64,000 bases of DNA, from the NCBI GenBank assembly GCA_003175935.1, contig PSRI01000138.1, positions 18,430 through 82,429 of the forward strand. Direction: 5' to 3'. Below are positions 18,735-26,986 of this stretch, in pieces. The stretch's first letter is position 1, and the number at the start of each line of letters is the position of its first letter. The stretch comes from Bacteroidota bacterium. Lineage in GTDB: Bacteria > Bacteroidota > Bacteroidia > Chitinophagales > Chitinophagaceae. The translations under genes were made by a program, and so were the position numbers. The notes under the pieces are model-generated. The model searched no databases. It had not been told where the DNA came from and worked only from the letters and a program-made list of their open reading frames with translations.

Positions 18735-21122
18735 CTATTCGGATCGCAATTCAGAAGCAGGATTTGTTTTTGCAGCTTTCCAGCAGTGGAAACTAATCGT
18801 AAGCATACACGCCCCTACTACAATTAATGCCGACATGAAGAATACTTCGAAACCAATATTCGTTCTGTAGGCAAAATTTTCAAGCCAGCGACCAGTAATA
18901 ATTCTGGCAAGGGGAATTGCGAATAAAAATGAAAGTAGCACAGGCTTCAAAAAATCTAAGCTTAGCATTCCATACACTCCGGCGAGGGAAGCGCCTAATG
19001 CTTTTCTAATTCCAATTTCTTTTTTTCTTCTGATAGAATTGTAAGCTGCTAATCCAAATAATCCAAGTGAAGAAATTAATAAAGCAGCTAAGGTTAAACT
19101 ACTCATCAGTTTACCAAACCTTTTTTCAGAGCTGTACAATTCGTTAAAAGTATCGTCAACAAAAAAATAACTCATAGGCAGTCCCGGTGCAAGTTCAGAC
19201 CATTTTCTTTCAAGTTCAGAAATGGTTTTTTCGATTGAAGTAGAATGAAGTTGAACCGAGATAAATGTAAATCGTCCCGTACTCATTCTGAACGTGAGTG
19301 GTTGAATTTCCTCCTGTAAAGAATGAAAATGAAAATCTTTGACCACACCTCTTACTATCCCATAATCTTTCCCTTTTAAAAATCTAATTCCTACTGCTTT
19401 TTGAAAATCATGAAATCCTAAGGTCCTGGCTGCAGTCTCATTAATAAGCATAGCTTCTGAACTATCCGTAAACATTTCTTTCGAGAATGGCCTTCCAGCA
19501 ATAGTTTGAACCTGGAACTGCTTAATAAAGTCTTCATCAATTGCATACGAATCCCACTGAGCATTTACGATTTCTCCTTCACTATTTTCTATGGAGACAG
19601 GATTTTTTCTATTCGCCCTGCCGGGGATGCATCCGGAAAAACAGACCTCACTTACTCCTGGAATTTTTCTGATTTGATCTTTTACGGATTCAAAATTTTG
19701 AGTGAACCTGTCATCAAATTCATAATCGATCACCAGGGTATGGTCTTTCCTAAATCCAGGGTCCTGGCTTTGCATAAATTTTACCTGTTTATAAATCACT
19801 GCAACCGTAATTAGAAAAATAATGCTGATCGAAAATTGAATCACTACGAGCGCCTTCCTCAAAATTCCTGAACTTTTATTGAGAGAAATTTTTTCTTTTA
19901 AACTGAATGTTTTGGAGGTTTTTATCTGGTTTATTGATGGATAAATCCCCGAAAGAAGACCACATAATAATGCAATCCCTAAAAATATTGCAATGTATTC
20001 TGAATTGGTAAAAATGCTATTGGCAATTGTTTTGCCACAAATTGAATTAAAGAAAGGTAGCAACAGGACGACTAAGCCAATAGAAAACACAAATGCCAAA
20101 GAGGAAACTATAGTAGCATCCATAAGAAATTGAGCAATCAATTGAAACCTGCTTGCCCCAATTATTTTTCGAAGAGTAGTTTCTTTGATCCTTTCGAAAT
20201 AGTAAGCGGTAGAAAGATTTATGAAATTCAAACAGGCTAATATTAAAACAAAAATGGCGACCAGTTTAAAGGCGTTTAGCTCCGATAAATTTCCTGTCGC
20301 AATGCTACCAGTCCGGGATCCACGGGCTTTACCATGGAGATAAACGGATGTAAGTGGCTCAATAGATAATTTATAAGAAGTATTAGGAGTTGAAAATTGT
20401 TTTTTGAGCCACGGATCTAATTTGGTTTGAAAAATTTTAGCATCTGTAGATTGTTTCAATTTCAAATAACTGTAAAATCCAAAATAGCCCCAACTACCTT
20501 TTATTGAAGGATTGAAGTCTGCGATTAATGTGGACATTGAAAAAATCATGTCTGCGTGGAACTGTGAATTCTCCGGCATGTTTTCTATAACTCCGGTTAC
20601 CATAGCAGGAATCCTACCGTTTACGACTAATCGCTGTCCGACAGGATTTTCAAGTCCGAAATATTTTTTTGCAGATTTTTGAGAAAGAATAATATTAAAA
20701 GGTGCACCAAGCGGATCAGGACTGGCTTGAATTAGTCGAAAGCTAAAAAAGGAAAAAAAATTAGAATCTGCATAAGCAATTTTCTCTTCACCAAAATTTT
20801 TTTCATTTCTCTGTACCAATAGGTAATCAAGAAATATCCTGGTTGAACTTTCTATTTCTGGAAAAGATTGTTGCAGACCTGCAACCATCGGTTCAGAACT
20901 ACTTTGATAATTAGTGCCAGAGGCCGTGTTTACGTCTGTAACCAGTCTGTATATTCTTTCGGAATTTTGATGGAATTGATCGTAACTGTATTCAAACTGT
21001 ATATAAAGAAGCGCGAACCAGACAACGGTTAGGGCAGAAGCCAGTCCCAGAACATTTACAATCGCAAATAATTTATGGTTCCATAACCATCTTAGTGAAG
21101 TCTTCAGCAGGTTTCTTAACAT
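18735..21122 (-). CDS. ABC transporter permease, FtsX/MacB type
   Basis: 795 residues. The first transmembrane helix is at about 18-40. A periplasmic MacB-type core domain runs to about 280. Three helices follow ('LVAIFVLILACLNFINLSTAYYF', then two more), then a short turn and a second copy of the helix-core-helices arrangement ending in 'FGLAAYNSIRRKKEIGIRKALGAS'. The 'ERIKETTLRKIIGASR' and 'RRKKEIGIRKALGAS' coupling motifs are diagnostic of the family. Such permeases move lipids or peptides or transmit mechanical force across the envelope, with a separate ATPase. No ATPase gene adjoins it. Its ATG lies 4 bp after the stop of the TonB-like remnant, so it was probably the third gene of a blaI-M56-permease operon. 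Confidence 0.85.
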   Translation of the reverse strand: MLRNLLKTSLRWLWNHKLFAIVNVLGLASALTVVWFALLYIQFEYSYDQFHQNSERIYRLVTDVNTASGTNYQSSSEPMVAGLQQSFPEIESSTRIFLDYLLVQRNEKNFGEEKIAYADSNFFSFFSFRLIQASPDPLGAPFNIILSQKSAKKYFGLENPVGQRLVVNGRIPAMVTGVIENMPENSQFHADMIFSMSTLIADFNPSIKGSWGYFGFYSYLKLKQSTDAKIFQTKLDPWLKKQFSTPNTSYKLSIEPLTSVYLHGKARGSRTGSIATGNLSELNAFKLVAIFVLILACLNFINLSTAYYFERIKETTLRKIIGASRFQLIAQFLMDATIVSSLAFVFSIGLVVLLLPFFNSICGKTIANSIFTNSEYIAIFLGIALLCGLLSGIYPSINQIKTSKTFSLKEKISLNKSSGILRKALVVIQFSISIIFLITVAVIYKQVKFMQSQDPGFRKDHTLVIDYEFDDRFTQNFESVKDQIRKIPGVSEVCFSGCIPGRANRKNPVSIENSEGEIVNAQWDSYAIDEDFIKQFQVQTIAGRPFSKEMFTDSSEAMLINETAARTLGFHDFQKAVGIRFLKGKDYGIVRGVVKDFHFHSLQEEIQPLTFRMSTGRFTFISVQLHSTSIEKTISELERKWSELAPGLPMSYFFVDDTFNELYSSEKRFGKLMSSLTLAALLISSLGLFGLAAYNSIRRKKEIGIRKALGASLAGVYGMLSLDFLKPVLLSFLFAIPLARIITGRWLENFAYRTNIGFEVFFMSALIVVGACMLTISFHCWKAAKTNPASELRSE

Positions 21123-21126
21123 GCAC

Positions 21127-21240
21127 TTATTTTAAATCATCTGCACTCAACGTCACGGAAATTTGGTAATTCATATTTACGGGATAACCGTTTTGTTTGG
21201 CAGGGTTCCATTTAGGACCGTTCAGTAATGCGCCGGGTTG
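21127..21240 (-). pseudogene. Remnant of a TonB-like C-terminal domain in a shifted frame
   Basis: Downstream of and overlapping the stop of the M56/amidase gene, another minus-strand frame reads 'GALLNGPKWNPAKQNGYP' and then 'NMNYQISVTLSADDLK' before TAA. 'GPKWxPAxQNG' is the characteristic end of TonB C-terminal domains, which often close Bacteroidota M56 sensor proteins. Only the last 35 or so residues remain, no start codon precedes them, and they are out of frame with the 722-residue ORF. The stop lies 4 bp before the permease ATG. Most likely an internal deletion or frameshift removed the rest of the domain. Confidence 0.6.
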
Positions 21241-23390
21241 TCTATACCAACATAAAGATCATCAGATCGCTCAGGAAAAATTGTAGTCACATTATCTTTC
21301 CGGGGAGCGCCATTGGTATTAATAATTACAACTCCATTTTGTCCCTTAACTCCAAACTTATTAATCGCATCAGCTTCTTTAAGCACTGTAACTTCAACAA
21401 CATCTTTTGGATCAAACAAAGAATTCGGGTCGTCTGTATACATTTCTTTTCCATCAACGATATACAAAACATTTTTTGGAGTTTTATTTGCTGTATTTAA
21501 AGCAGGATTTTTCAATGTAATTGCAATTACTCCATATTTTGCCCTTTGGCCATATTGTTTAGTGGCGGGACCATCTTTATAAACTTCAATCTGCAATATA
21601 TCTTCAGCTTTGATTTGGTTAAGATCAAAACTTTCAGGCATGACTTTCTTATCGATTATAATTATTGGCTTGCCTTTCATGCTGGTGGGTTGATCTAATG
21701 AATGAGGAACCAGGCCACCTTTTTCTGCATCAGACAAACTCATGAACTCCTGCTTGCCATTATTATAAGTGACGATTACATTTCCGTCCACTGTGAAATC
21801 CATGAATTTGATTTTTTTGTTGGCCCAAACAGCAGGTACTGAATCCGCGCCTGTTGTTGTACCATAGTTGACGCTGGAGTTAGGAATAGCATTTGACACA
21901 TATTTTTCAACCGACGCCAGAATCTTCCTGGCAATAATTTCCTGGTTCTTTTCATTCATGATGAATTTCGTATCAACGGGATTAGTCAGGTAGCCACACT
22001 CAATTAATATGGAAGGATAACTAATCCCCGGTGCATCCAGAACCCATATTCCCTCCTCCATTCTTTTTCTTAGTATAGATGAGGTTCTATATACATCCTT
22101 CATTTGGTCAATGAAGAACCCACCAAGCATTGCGCTGGAGGCTTCAATGTTTTTATTTTTTGAGGATACATAAACAACAAACCCCGAACTATCTGTTTCA
22201 TTTTTGAGTTGTGGACTGGTTGTATTTACATGAAGAGAAACAAAGGCATCAGCGCCAACGGAGGTGGCATAAGTCTGGCGCTGCCTCACATCCATCGTTT
22301 CATCTTTATCCCTGGTGAGCAAAATAGCTATCTTGTCATTCCTGTTTAGCTCCTTCACTTTTTTGGCAATCGCGAGGTTTATATCTTTTTCGATCGCACC
22401 ATTTGCGCCTCTCGCTCCATAATCATCTCCGCCATGCCCGGCATCGATGATAATAGTAACGGTCCTGGACAGGGGACCGGGATTGTAAAAAGTGCTGGTA
22501 ATCTCTGCTTTTTTTGTTTTTAAAGTAAAAGCAACAAAAACTAATGTTAGCAACGGCAGTACGAGGATCCGGCTAAAATAATTGACCCTGGTGTTTTTCA
22601 TTTTTGTGAGCATAAGTAAGCGGCGTTTAATAGGTGAATAAAAGAAATAATTGTTGAGATTGAACTGGTGACGCGGGTAAACCGATTGCAATATCATAGC
22701 AGCGAAAGCTGCTGTATCATGTTGATCGAGTGATTTACTATCTGCAATAAATTCATGAATCATATTCAATTCTCTCCTGATAAGCCAGAAGATGGGATTG
22801 CTCCAGAAAAATAATAGTACAAGGTTCAGGAATAATTTGTCCCAGCTGTGCCTTTCGCGAACATGTGCCAGCTCATGCCTGAATATTTGCTGACCGGTTT
22901 CTGAATTGATTTCAATATTCCTGTTCCAAAAAATATAATTGAAGAAAGAAAAGGGGGTACCCTTCGCTTCTGTATTTACAAAATTGATTTCATGAATTTT
23001 TTGAGTGTGATTTTTCGAAGCCAGCTTGTAGACCGTCCAAAGCGTATGACAGAAAAGTATGATGAATATGAAGCAAACAATTCCATATCCCATGGCCAAT
23101 AATTGTTCAGATGAAACCTGGAAACCTGAATTTCGGCTTGCTTCCGAAACAATCTCGTCGCCACTTGAAACTGCAGTAAGCAAATGGATAACCCGGCTGT
23201 CATCCCTTCCTGGTTGATGCAAAATATTTATTCTGATCAGGGGTAAGGTGAGGGATAATATCACAGAAAAAAGGAGATAAAAGCGATTCCAGTGATGGAA
23301 GACTTTATTATGCAGAGCCAAACGATAATAACCATAAAGGATACCAGAGCAAATCACGACTTTAAGCAAATAATACAGCAGCGTTACCAT
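21222..23390 (-). CDS. BlaR1-like M56 sensor protease fused to an N-acetylmuramoyl-L-alanine amidase domain
   Basis: 722 residues. The N-terminal half has four or so membrane helices (about 4-25, 35-55, 100-122, 273-291). It carries an M56 metalloprotease site: HELAH at 172-176 and a downstream EFIAD at 213-217. After the last helix, a periplasmic Amidase_3 domain (about 310-495) has all expected zinc and catalytic residues: H319 in 'DAGHGG', E334-region in 'NGAIEKDINL', H387 in 'VSLHVNTT' and E464 in 'ILIECGYLTN'. Two short plug-like modules follow ('AEDILQIEVYKDGPATKQYG' and 'VEVTVLKEADAINKFG'). The end 'LYVGIDNPAHY' is abrupt and a TonB-like tail continues in another frame. It lies 45 bp after blaI. 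By analogy with BlaR1 it should sense the envelope and trigger loss of BlaI repression. Confidence 0.88.
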   Translation of the reverse strand: MVTLLYYLLKVVICSGILYGYYRLALHNKVFHHWNRFYLLFSVILSLTLPLIRINILHQPGRDDSRVIHLLTAVSSGDEIVSEASRNSGFQVSSEQLLAMGYGIVCFIFIILFCHTLWTVYKLASKNHTQKIHEINFVNTEAKGTPFSFFNYIFWNRNIEINSETGQQIFRHELAHVRERHSWDKLFLNLVLLFFWSNPIFWLIRRELNMIHEFIADSKSLDQHDTAAFAAMILQSVYPRHQFNLNNYFFYSPIKRRLLMLTKMKNTRVNYFSRILVLPLLTLVFVAFTLKTKKAEITSTFYNPGPLSRTVTIIIDAGHGGDDYGARGANGAIEKDINLAIAKKVKELNRNDKIAILLTRDKDETMDVRQRQTYATSVGADAFVSLHVNTTSPQLKNETDSSGFVVYVSSKNKNIEASSAMLGGFFIDQMKDVYRTSSILRKRMEEGIWVLDAPGISYPSILIECGYLTNPVDTKFIMNEKNQEIIARKILASVEKYVSNAIPNSSVNYGTTTGADSVPAVWANKKIKFMDFTVDGNVIVTYNNGKQEFMSLSDAEKGGLVPHSLDQPTSMKGKPIIIIDKKVMPESFDLNQIKAEDILQIEVYKDGPATKQYGQRAKYGVIAITLKNPALNTANKTPKNVLYIVDGKEMYTDDPNSLFDPKDVVEVTVLKEADAINKFGVKGQNGVVIINTNGAPRKDNVTTIFPERSDDLYVGIDNPAHY

Positions 23391-23435
23391 AATATTGAAT
23401 TCGTTTTGGGTCCAGAATAGATCACTCCAAATTGA

Positions 23436-23795
23436 TTAGCGTTGTTTTTTCAATTCTTTCAGTAATTGTTCCAACTCTTCAAGACTCAGATTATTTTCTT
23501 TAACCATAAAAGACACGGCATTACTAAATGAGCCTTCAAAATAACTCTTCACAATCGTCTTCATGGTCGACTTTGAATAGGCTTCCTTACTTACTAAGGG
23601 ATAGTACTGGTGAGTTCTTCCAAAAACATGTATGCCTACAAATTCCTTTTCAACCAGTATCTTAATCACCGTGGCTACAGTGTTCTGGTGAGGCTTTGGA
23701 TTGGGGAGCTCATCAATGATTTCGCGTAGAAAAGCTTTGTCCAGTTTCCAAATCACCTGCATAATTTGTTCTTCCGACTTAGTTAAATTCTTCAT
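23436..23795 (-). CDS. blaI: BlaI/MecI-family transcriptional repressor
   Basis: 119 residues, the standard length. An N-terminal winged helix ('LTKSEEQIMQVIWKLDKAFLREIIDEL', 'KPHQNTVATVIKILVEKEFV') precedes a C-terminal dimerisation part. 'HQNTVATVIKILVEK' is the typical recognition-helix region. It is the first gene of the cluster with the M56 sensor. Two tandem palindromes just upstream of its ATG are probable autoregulatory operators. In the BlaI family, release from DNA follows cleavage triggered by the M56 partner. Confidence 0.93.
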   Translation of the reverse strand: MKNLTKSEEQIMQVIWKLDKAFLREIIDELPNPKPHQNTVATVIKILVEKEFVGIHVFGRTHQYYPLVSKEAYSKSTMKTIVKSYFEGSFSNAVSFMVKENNLSLEELEQLLKELKKQR

Positions 23796-23827
23796 GAGTT
23801 GTGTAAAATTGATTCATGAAACAAACA

Positions 23828-23870
23828 TAAAACTAAAAATTTAGTTTTACAACTATTTTTTTAGTTTTTA
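23828..23870 (-). promoter_or_regulatory. Two tandem palindromic operators upstream of blaI
   Basis: A perfect 10-bp inverted repeat, TAAAACTAAA-AA-TTTAGTTTTA, occupies 23828-23849. Within it is AACTA-N6-TAGTT (23831-23846). The same AACTA-N6-TAGTT pattern recurs at 23851-23866, exactly 20 bp (two helical turns) further on. The sites are 33-75 bp upstream of the blaI ATG. Symmetric sites with an ACTA/TAGT core are expected for BlaI/MecI dimers, so autorepression is likely. Confidence 0.7.
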
Positions 23871-23936
23871 GAAAATTTTAGAATTTTTGTGGACAGGTTA
23901 GTGGAAAGTATCCTTTATTTGCAAGAGGTTATACTG

Positions 23937-23944
23937 TAATTTTG
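23937..23944 (+). promoter_or_regulatory. Promoter -7 element of ftsE
   Basis: TAATTTTG is an exact TAnnTTTG match, 22 bp before the ATG at 23966. An upstream TTTG lies only 15 bp away, shorter than the usual 19. Confidence 0.5.
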
Positions 23945-23965
23945 ATACCAACAATCTAATTGTAC

Positions 23966-24655
23966 ATGTCTGAAGTTATTTTGGAATTGCAACATGCTAA
24001 TATCTACCAGGGGAATTCTTTGATTCTTCAGGACGTAAATATTTCTGTTCACAAAGGAGAGTTTGTTTACCTGGTTGGTAAGACTGGCACAGGAAAGAGC
24101 AGTTTGCTTAAAACGCTTTATGGCGAATTGAAATTAAAGGAAGGTGATGGATCAGTGGTTGGGCATAATCTTAGGAATATGGACTGGAAAAAAATTCCTT
24201 TTCTCAGAAGAAACCTGGGTATTGTTTTCCAGGATTTTCAATTACTCACAGATCGCAATGTGCACGATAATTTAAAATTTGTTTTGAAGGCAACGGGTTG
24301 GAAAGATGAAAAACTGGTTGAAGAAAAAATAAATGATGTGTTGGATAAGGTTGGTTTGAGAACCAAAGGGTTTAAATTTCCCTTTGAGCTTTCCGGTGGT
24401 GAACAACAAAGGGTGGATGTTGCGAGGGCGCTACTCAATTCTCCCAAATTAATTTTGGCCGATGAGCCTACCGGAAACCTGGATCCTGAAACTTCTGATG
24501 AAATCATGCAGCTCCTGTTCCATATTTGTAAGGACTACGGCACAACAATTATTATGGCTACGCATGATTATATGGTGATCAATAAATTTCCTGCAAGAAC
24601 CATCAAAACGGAGAGGGGCAGGGTAGTGGATAATGCTACCATATCCATCGAATAA
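23966..24655 (+). CDS. ftsE: FtsE-like ABC ATPase (cell division)
   Basis: Start set at ATG 23966, since the track's TTG at 23960 adds only two residues; 229 residues result. Walker A is 'GKTGTGKSSLLK', Q-loop 'VFQDFQLL', signature 'ELSGGEQQRVDVAR', Walker B 'LILADEPTGNLD' and H-loop 'IMATHDY'. The sequence 'VTIYQG'-like opening ('ANIYQGNSLILQDVNISVHKGEFVYLVGKTG') is close to Bacteroidota FtsE, which partners FtsX to activate peptidoglycan hydrolases at division. No ftsX lies next to it. It could instead serve another FtsX-type permease, such as the orphan permease at 18735-21122, but that is speculation. Its 3' end overlaps the convergent glycosyltransferase gene by 20 bp. Confidence 0.85.
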   Translation: MSEVILELQHANIYQGNSLILQDVNISVHKGEFVYLVGKTGTGKSSLLKTLYGELKLKEGDGSVVGHNLRNMDWKKIPFLRRNLGIVFQDFQLLTDRNVHDNLKFVLKATGWKDEKLVEEKINDVLDKVGLRTKGFKFPFELSGGEQQRVDVARALLNSPKLILADEPTGNLDPETSDEIMQLLFHICKDYGTTIIMATHDYMVINKFPARTIKTERGRVVDNATISIE

Positions 24656-25766
24656 GCCTTTCTGCATTTATTCTGTTATCATATATTTTTTGCAAGAGTC
24701 CGTTTCGCAAGTGGATTTCTTCTTCAGTGAAAGGCTGGTGGTATAATTGAATGAGGATGGATTTGAATCCTGCAGAATTTCCTGCAATATGACAGGCCGT
24801 TTCAAGTCCGCTTCCATTTACCATCGAATCATTGGCGATACAATGTCTGCCACAAAAAACTGCATTTAGCAGTTTGAATTTTACACCTGTATTATTAAAA
24901 GACGGAAGGACATGTATGTGTGCTTTTGAAATCAAATCCTGCATTTCTTCTCCTGAAGGATTTTCCAGCAAGCAAAAATTCGATTTTTTCCTGGTAAGGG
25001 ACTTCAATCGGCTTCCTGGATTTTTTCCCGCAATTACAAAAGGAATCTCTAAATCATTAAAAACTTCGTCCATGAGCCAGGTGGCAGCCTTCTCGTTTTC
25101 GGGAACAGATAGATTCCCGTGATATAAACAAAAAGACCCCATGCCATCTTTTGACATCACATGGTTCCACGGAATAAATGCCGGGAGATAAGAAATATTA
25201 CCAGAACCAAATTCACTTTGAAATTCCGCTTTATCTAATTCAGAAATTGCCAGAATTTTTTCGGCTTTTGCAATGACTCTTTTTTCATATTTTCTCAATA
25301 GCCTGCTTTCGTTCCAGTAGTAAAATTTTTTTAATAAATGAGATGAACTTTTTCTCAGGTGGTCATAGTATTTGTATTCTACATTATGGAGCCTGAGTAT
25401 AACTTTGCGGTTCTTAAGTCTGTCCTGATCGAGAAAATAACTGCAATGAATTCCTTCGAGCAAAATTGGAAATTCATCGCGTGAAAGGTTTGTAAGAAGT
25501 TCCTCATTGCCCCTTGAGCAAACTATGTACGGATATTTATGAGAGAATCCCCGATGACCAACATTTCTTGGATAATAGTTTACTGATTCGCAATATTTAT
25601 TCAATTCGTTCTGTATGCCCCTTCCATATTCGAAACAATGAAGGTGTATCCGCACATTTTGCTGTGAAAGATTTTTGATTGTATAAAACATTTCGAATGC
25701 ACCGCCATAGTCGGGTGGGTAAGGCACATCCAGGCAAACAATATGTATTTGTTTTTCGTTACTCAA
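24636..25766 (-). CDS. Glycosyltransferase, GT4-like
   Basis: 376 residues. It has a two-lobed GT-B outline: an N-terminal lobe beginning 'IHIVCLDVPYPPDYGGAFEMFY' with the glycine-rich acceptor loop, and a C-terminal lobe with 'LYHGNLSVPENEKAATWLMDEVF', 'FVIAGKNPG' and 'HVLPSFNNTGVKFKLLNAVFCGRHCIAND'. The last resembles the nucleotide-sugar binding region, although the usual E-x7-E motif is weak. The start codon is TTG, sharing the four bases TTGA with the stop of the upstream glycosyltransferase gene, so the two are translationally coupled. Substrate unknown; probably envelope polysaccharide or glycan synthesis. Confidence 0.8.
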   Translation of the reverse strand: MSNEKQIHIVCLDVPYPPDYGGAFEMFYTIKNLSQQNVRIHLHCFEYGRGIQNELNKYCESVNYYPRNVGHRGFSHKYPYIVCSRGNEELLTNLSRDEFPILLEGIHCSYFLDQDRLKNRKVILRLHNVEYKYYDHLRKSSSHLLKKFYYWNESRLLRKYEKRVIAKAEKILAISELDKAEFQSEFGSGNISYLPAFIPWNHVMSKDGMGSFCLYHGNLSVPENEKAATWLMDEVFNDLEIPFVIAGKNPGSRLKSLTRKKSNFCLLENPSGEEMQDLISKAHIHVLPSFNNTGVKFKLLNAVFCGRHCIANDSMVNGSGLETACHIAGNSAGFKSILIQLYHQPFTEEEIHLRNGLLQKIYDNRINAERLIRWIW

Positions 25767-26857
25767 CGAAAGATATTTTTATAAAACGCGATCAATTTTA
25801 TCTCTTCGGTTTGCCAGTTCAGAACCTGCTTCGCTTTTCTGCAATTTTCCTTAAGTCTTTTATATAAAACCTGATCCTGAAGCAAATTGTTCGCTGCCCT
25901 CGATATTTCTTCCTGGGTGGGTTCTTTAATAAGGAGTCCAATTTCGAATTTTTCATTAATCTGGTGGTAACAGGGATAATCCACACAAACCTGGGGAATT
26001 TCAGCGTGGATGTAGTCGAAAAACCGATTCGCCAAAGAATAGTAGTTACTTAGCCCGTTATTTTCAAACAGGGTCATTCCAATTTTTGCTTCTGCAGTAA
26101 TTTTTTTTAAATCAGTGGGTTTTAATTTTCCTTCAAATTTTATTTTATTCTCCAGGCCCAGATTCTGGACCAAATTTTTGGACTGTTCCAAAAAATTTCC
26201 ATCCCCATAAATTTTGAGAATAGAATTTACATCTTTCATAGCAGGAATCAGTGTTTCAAAACTTCTTCCTTCGTTTACTGCTCCCTGGTAGATAATGAAA
26301 CCCTGTCCATCTTCCTGTGGCCTTTCCATTTCCTTTAACCTGGGTACATTTTTTATGGTCTCATAACTCAGACCGTACATCTTCCTGAATTCTTCAGCTA
26401 TCATTTCATTCACGGTATAACCATGCCTGAATTTGGGAACAGTGAATTTTTCAATTCGTTTCCAAATTTTATGTATCATGGGACGCGATACTACTTCTTT
26501 CATTTCACAAAAAAGTTCGTGGGCATCGTAAACTCTTGGTATTCGTTTGATTTTTGAAATGAAATAACAGGGCAAAATGGTATCCAGGTCAATGGCGCAT
26601 ATCAGGTCAATTTTTCTGAAAAGCAAAAAGAAAAACAATTTGAAATTGTATTCCAGGTAGGCAATTTTCCCTTTTTTAAAAATGCAGGTGAGTCTTATTT
26701 GTCTGAATGTTGTTGTAAATAACTCTGGAGAATCTTTCCATTTTCTTCCTACAAGGATTACATCGTATGCAGCGGCCTGAAGGGAATTACAGATTCTTTG
26801 CATCCGCTGATCGAATACCAGCTCATTGGTAACCGTAAAATAGATTTTCTTCACCAA
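25763..26857 (-). CDS. Glycosyltransferase, GT4 family
   Basis: 364 residues. The N-terminal lobe contains 'YFTVTNELVFDQRMQRIC' and 'ICAIDLDTILPCYF', with 'RVYDAHELFCEM' after them, all typical of Bacteroidota GT4 proteins. The C-terminal lobe includes 'IIYQGAVNEGRSFETLIPAM', 'LKIYGDGNF', 'KIGMTLFENNGLSNYYSLANRFFDYIHAEIPQV'. It forms a two-gene unit with the next glycosyltransferase through a 4-bp overlap. No acceptor can be inferred. Confidence 0.85.
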   Translation of the reverse strand: MVKKIYFTVTNELVFDQRMQRICNSLQAAAYDVILVGRKWKDSPELFTTTFRQIRLTCIFKKGKIAYLEYNFKLFFFLLFRKIDLICAIDLDTILPCYFISKIKRIPRVYDAHELFCEMKEVVSRPMIHKIWKRIEKFTVPKFRHGYTVNEMIAEEFRKMYGLSYETIKNVPRLKEMERPQEDGQGFIIYQGAVNEGRSFETLIPAMKDVNSILKIYGDGNFLEQSKNLVQNLGLENKIKFEGKLKPTDLKKITAEAKIGMTLFENNGLSNYYSLANRFFDYIHAEIPQVCVDYPCYHQINEKFEIGLLIKEPTQEEISRAANNLLQDQVLYKRLKENCRKAKQVLNWQTEEIKLIAFYKNIFR

Positions 26858-26986
26858 AAGGATTTGAAAGGCGGTTTAAGATAGGCAGAATTCTAACGCA
26901 TAATAAGCTGCAAATTTATTTGTAATCTCAAAAAGTAAATCATCGGGATTTATTTATTATGATTGTACAAAATTTTAAGCTTCCAA

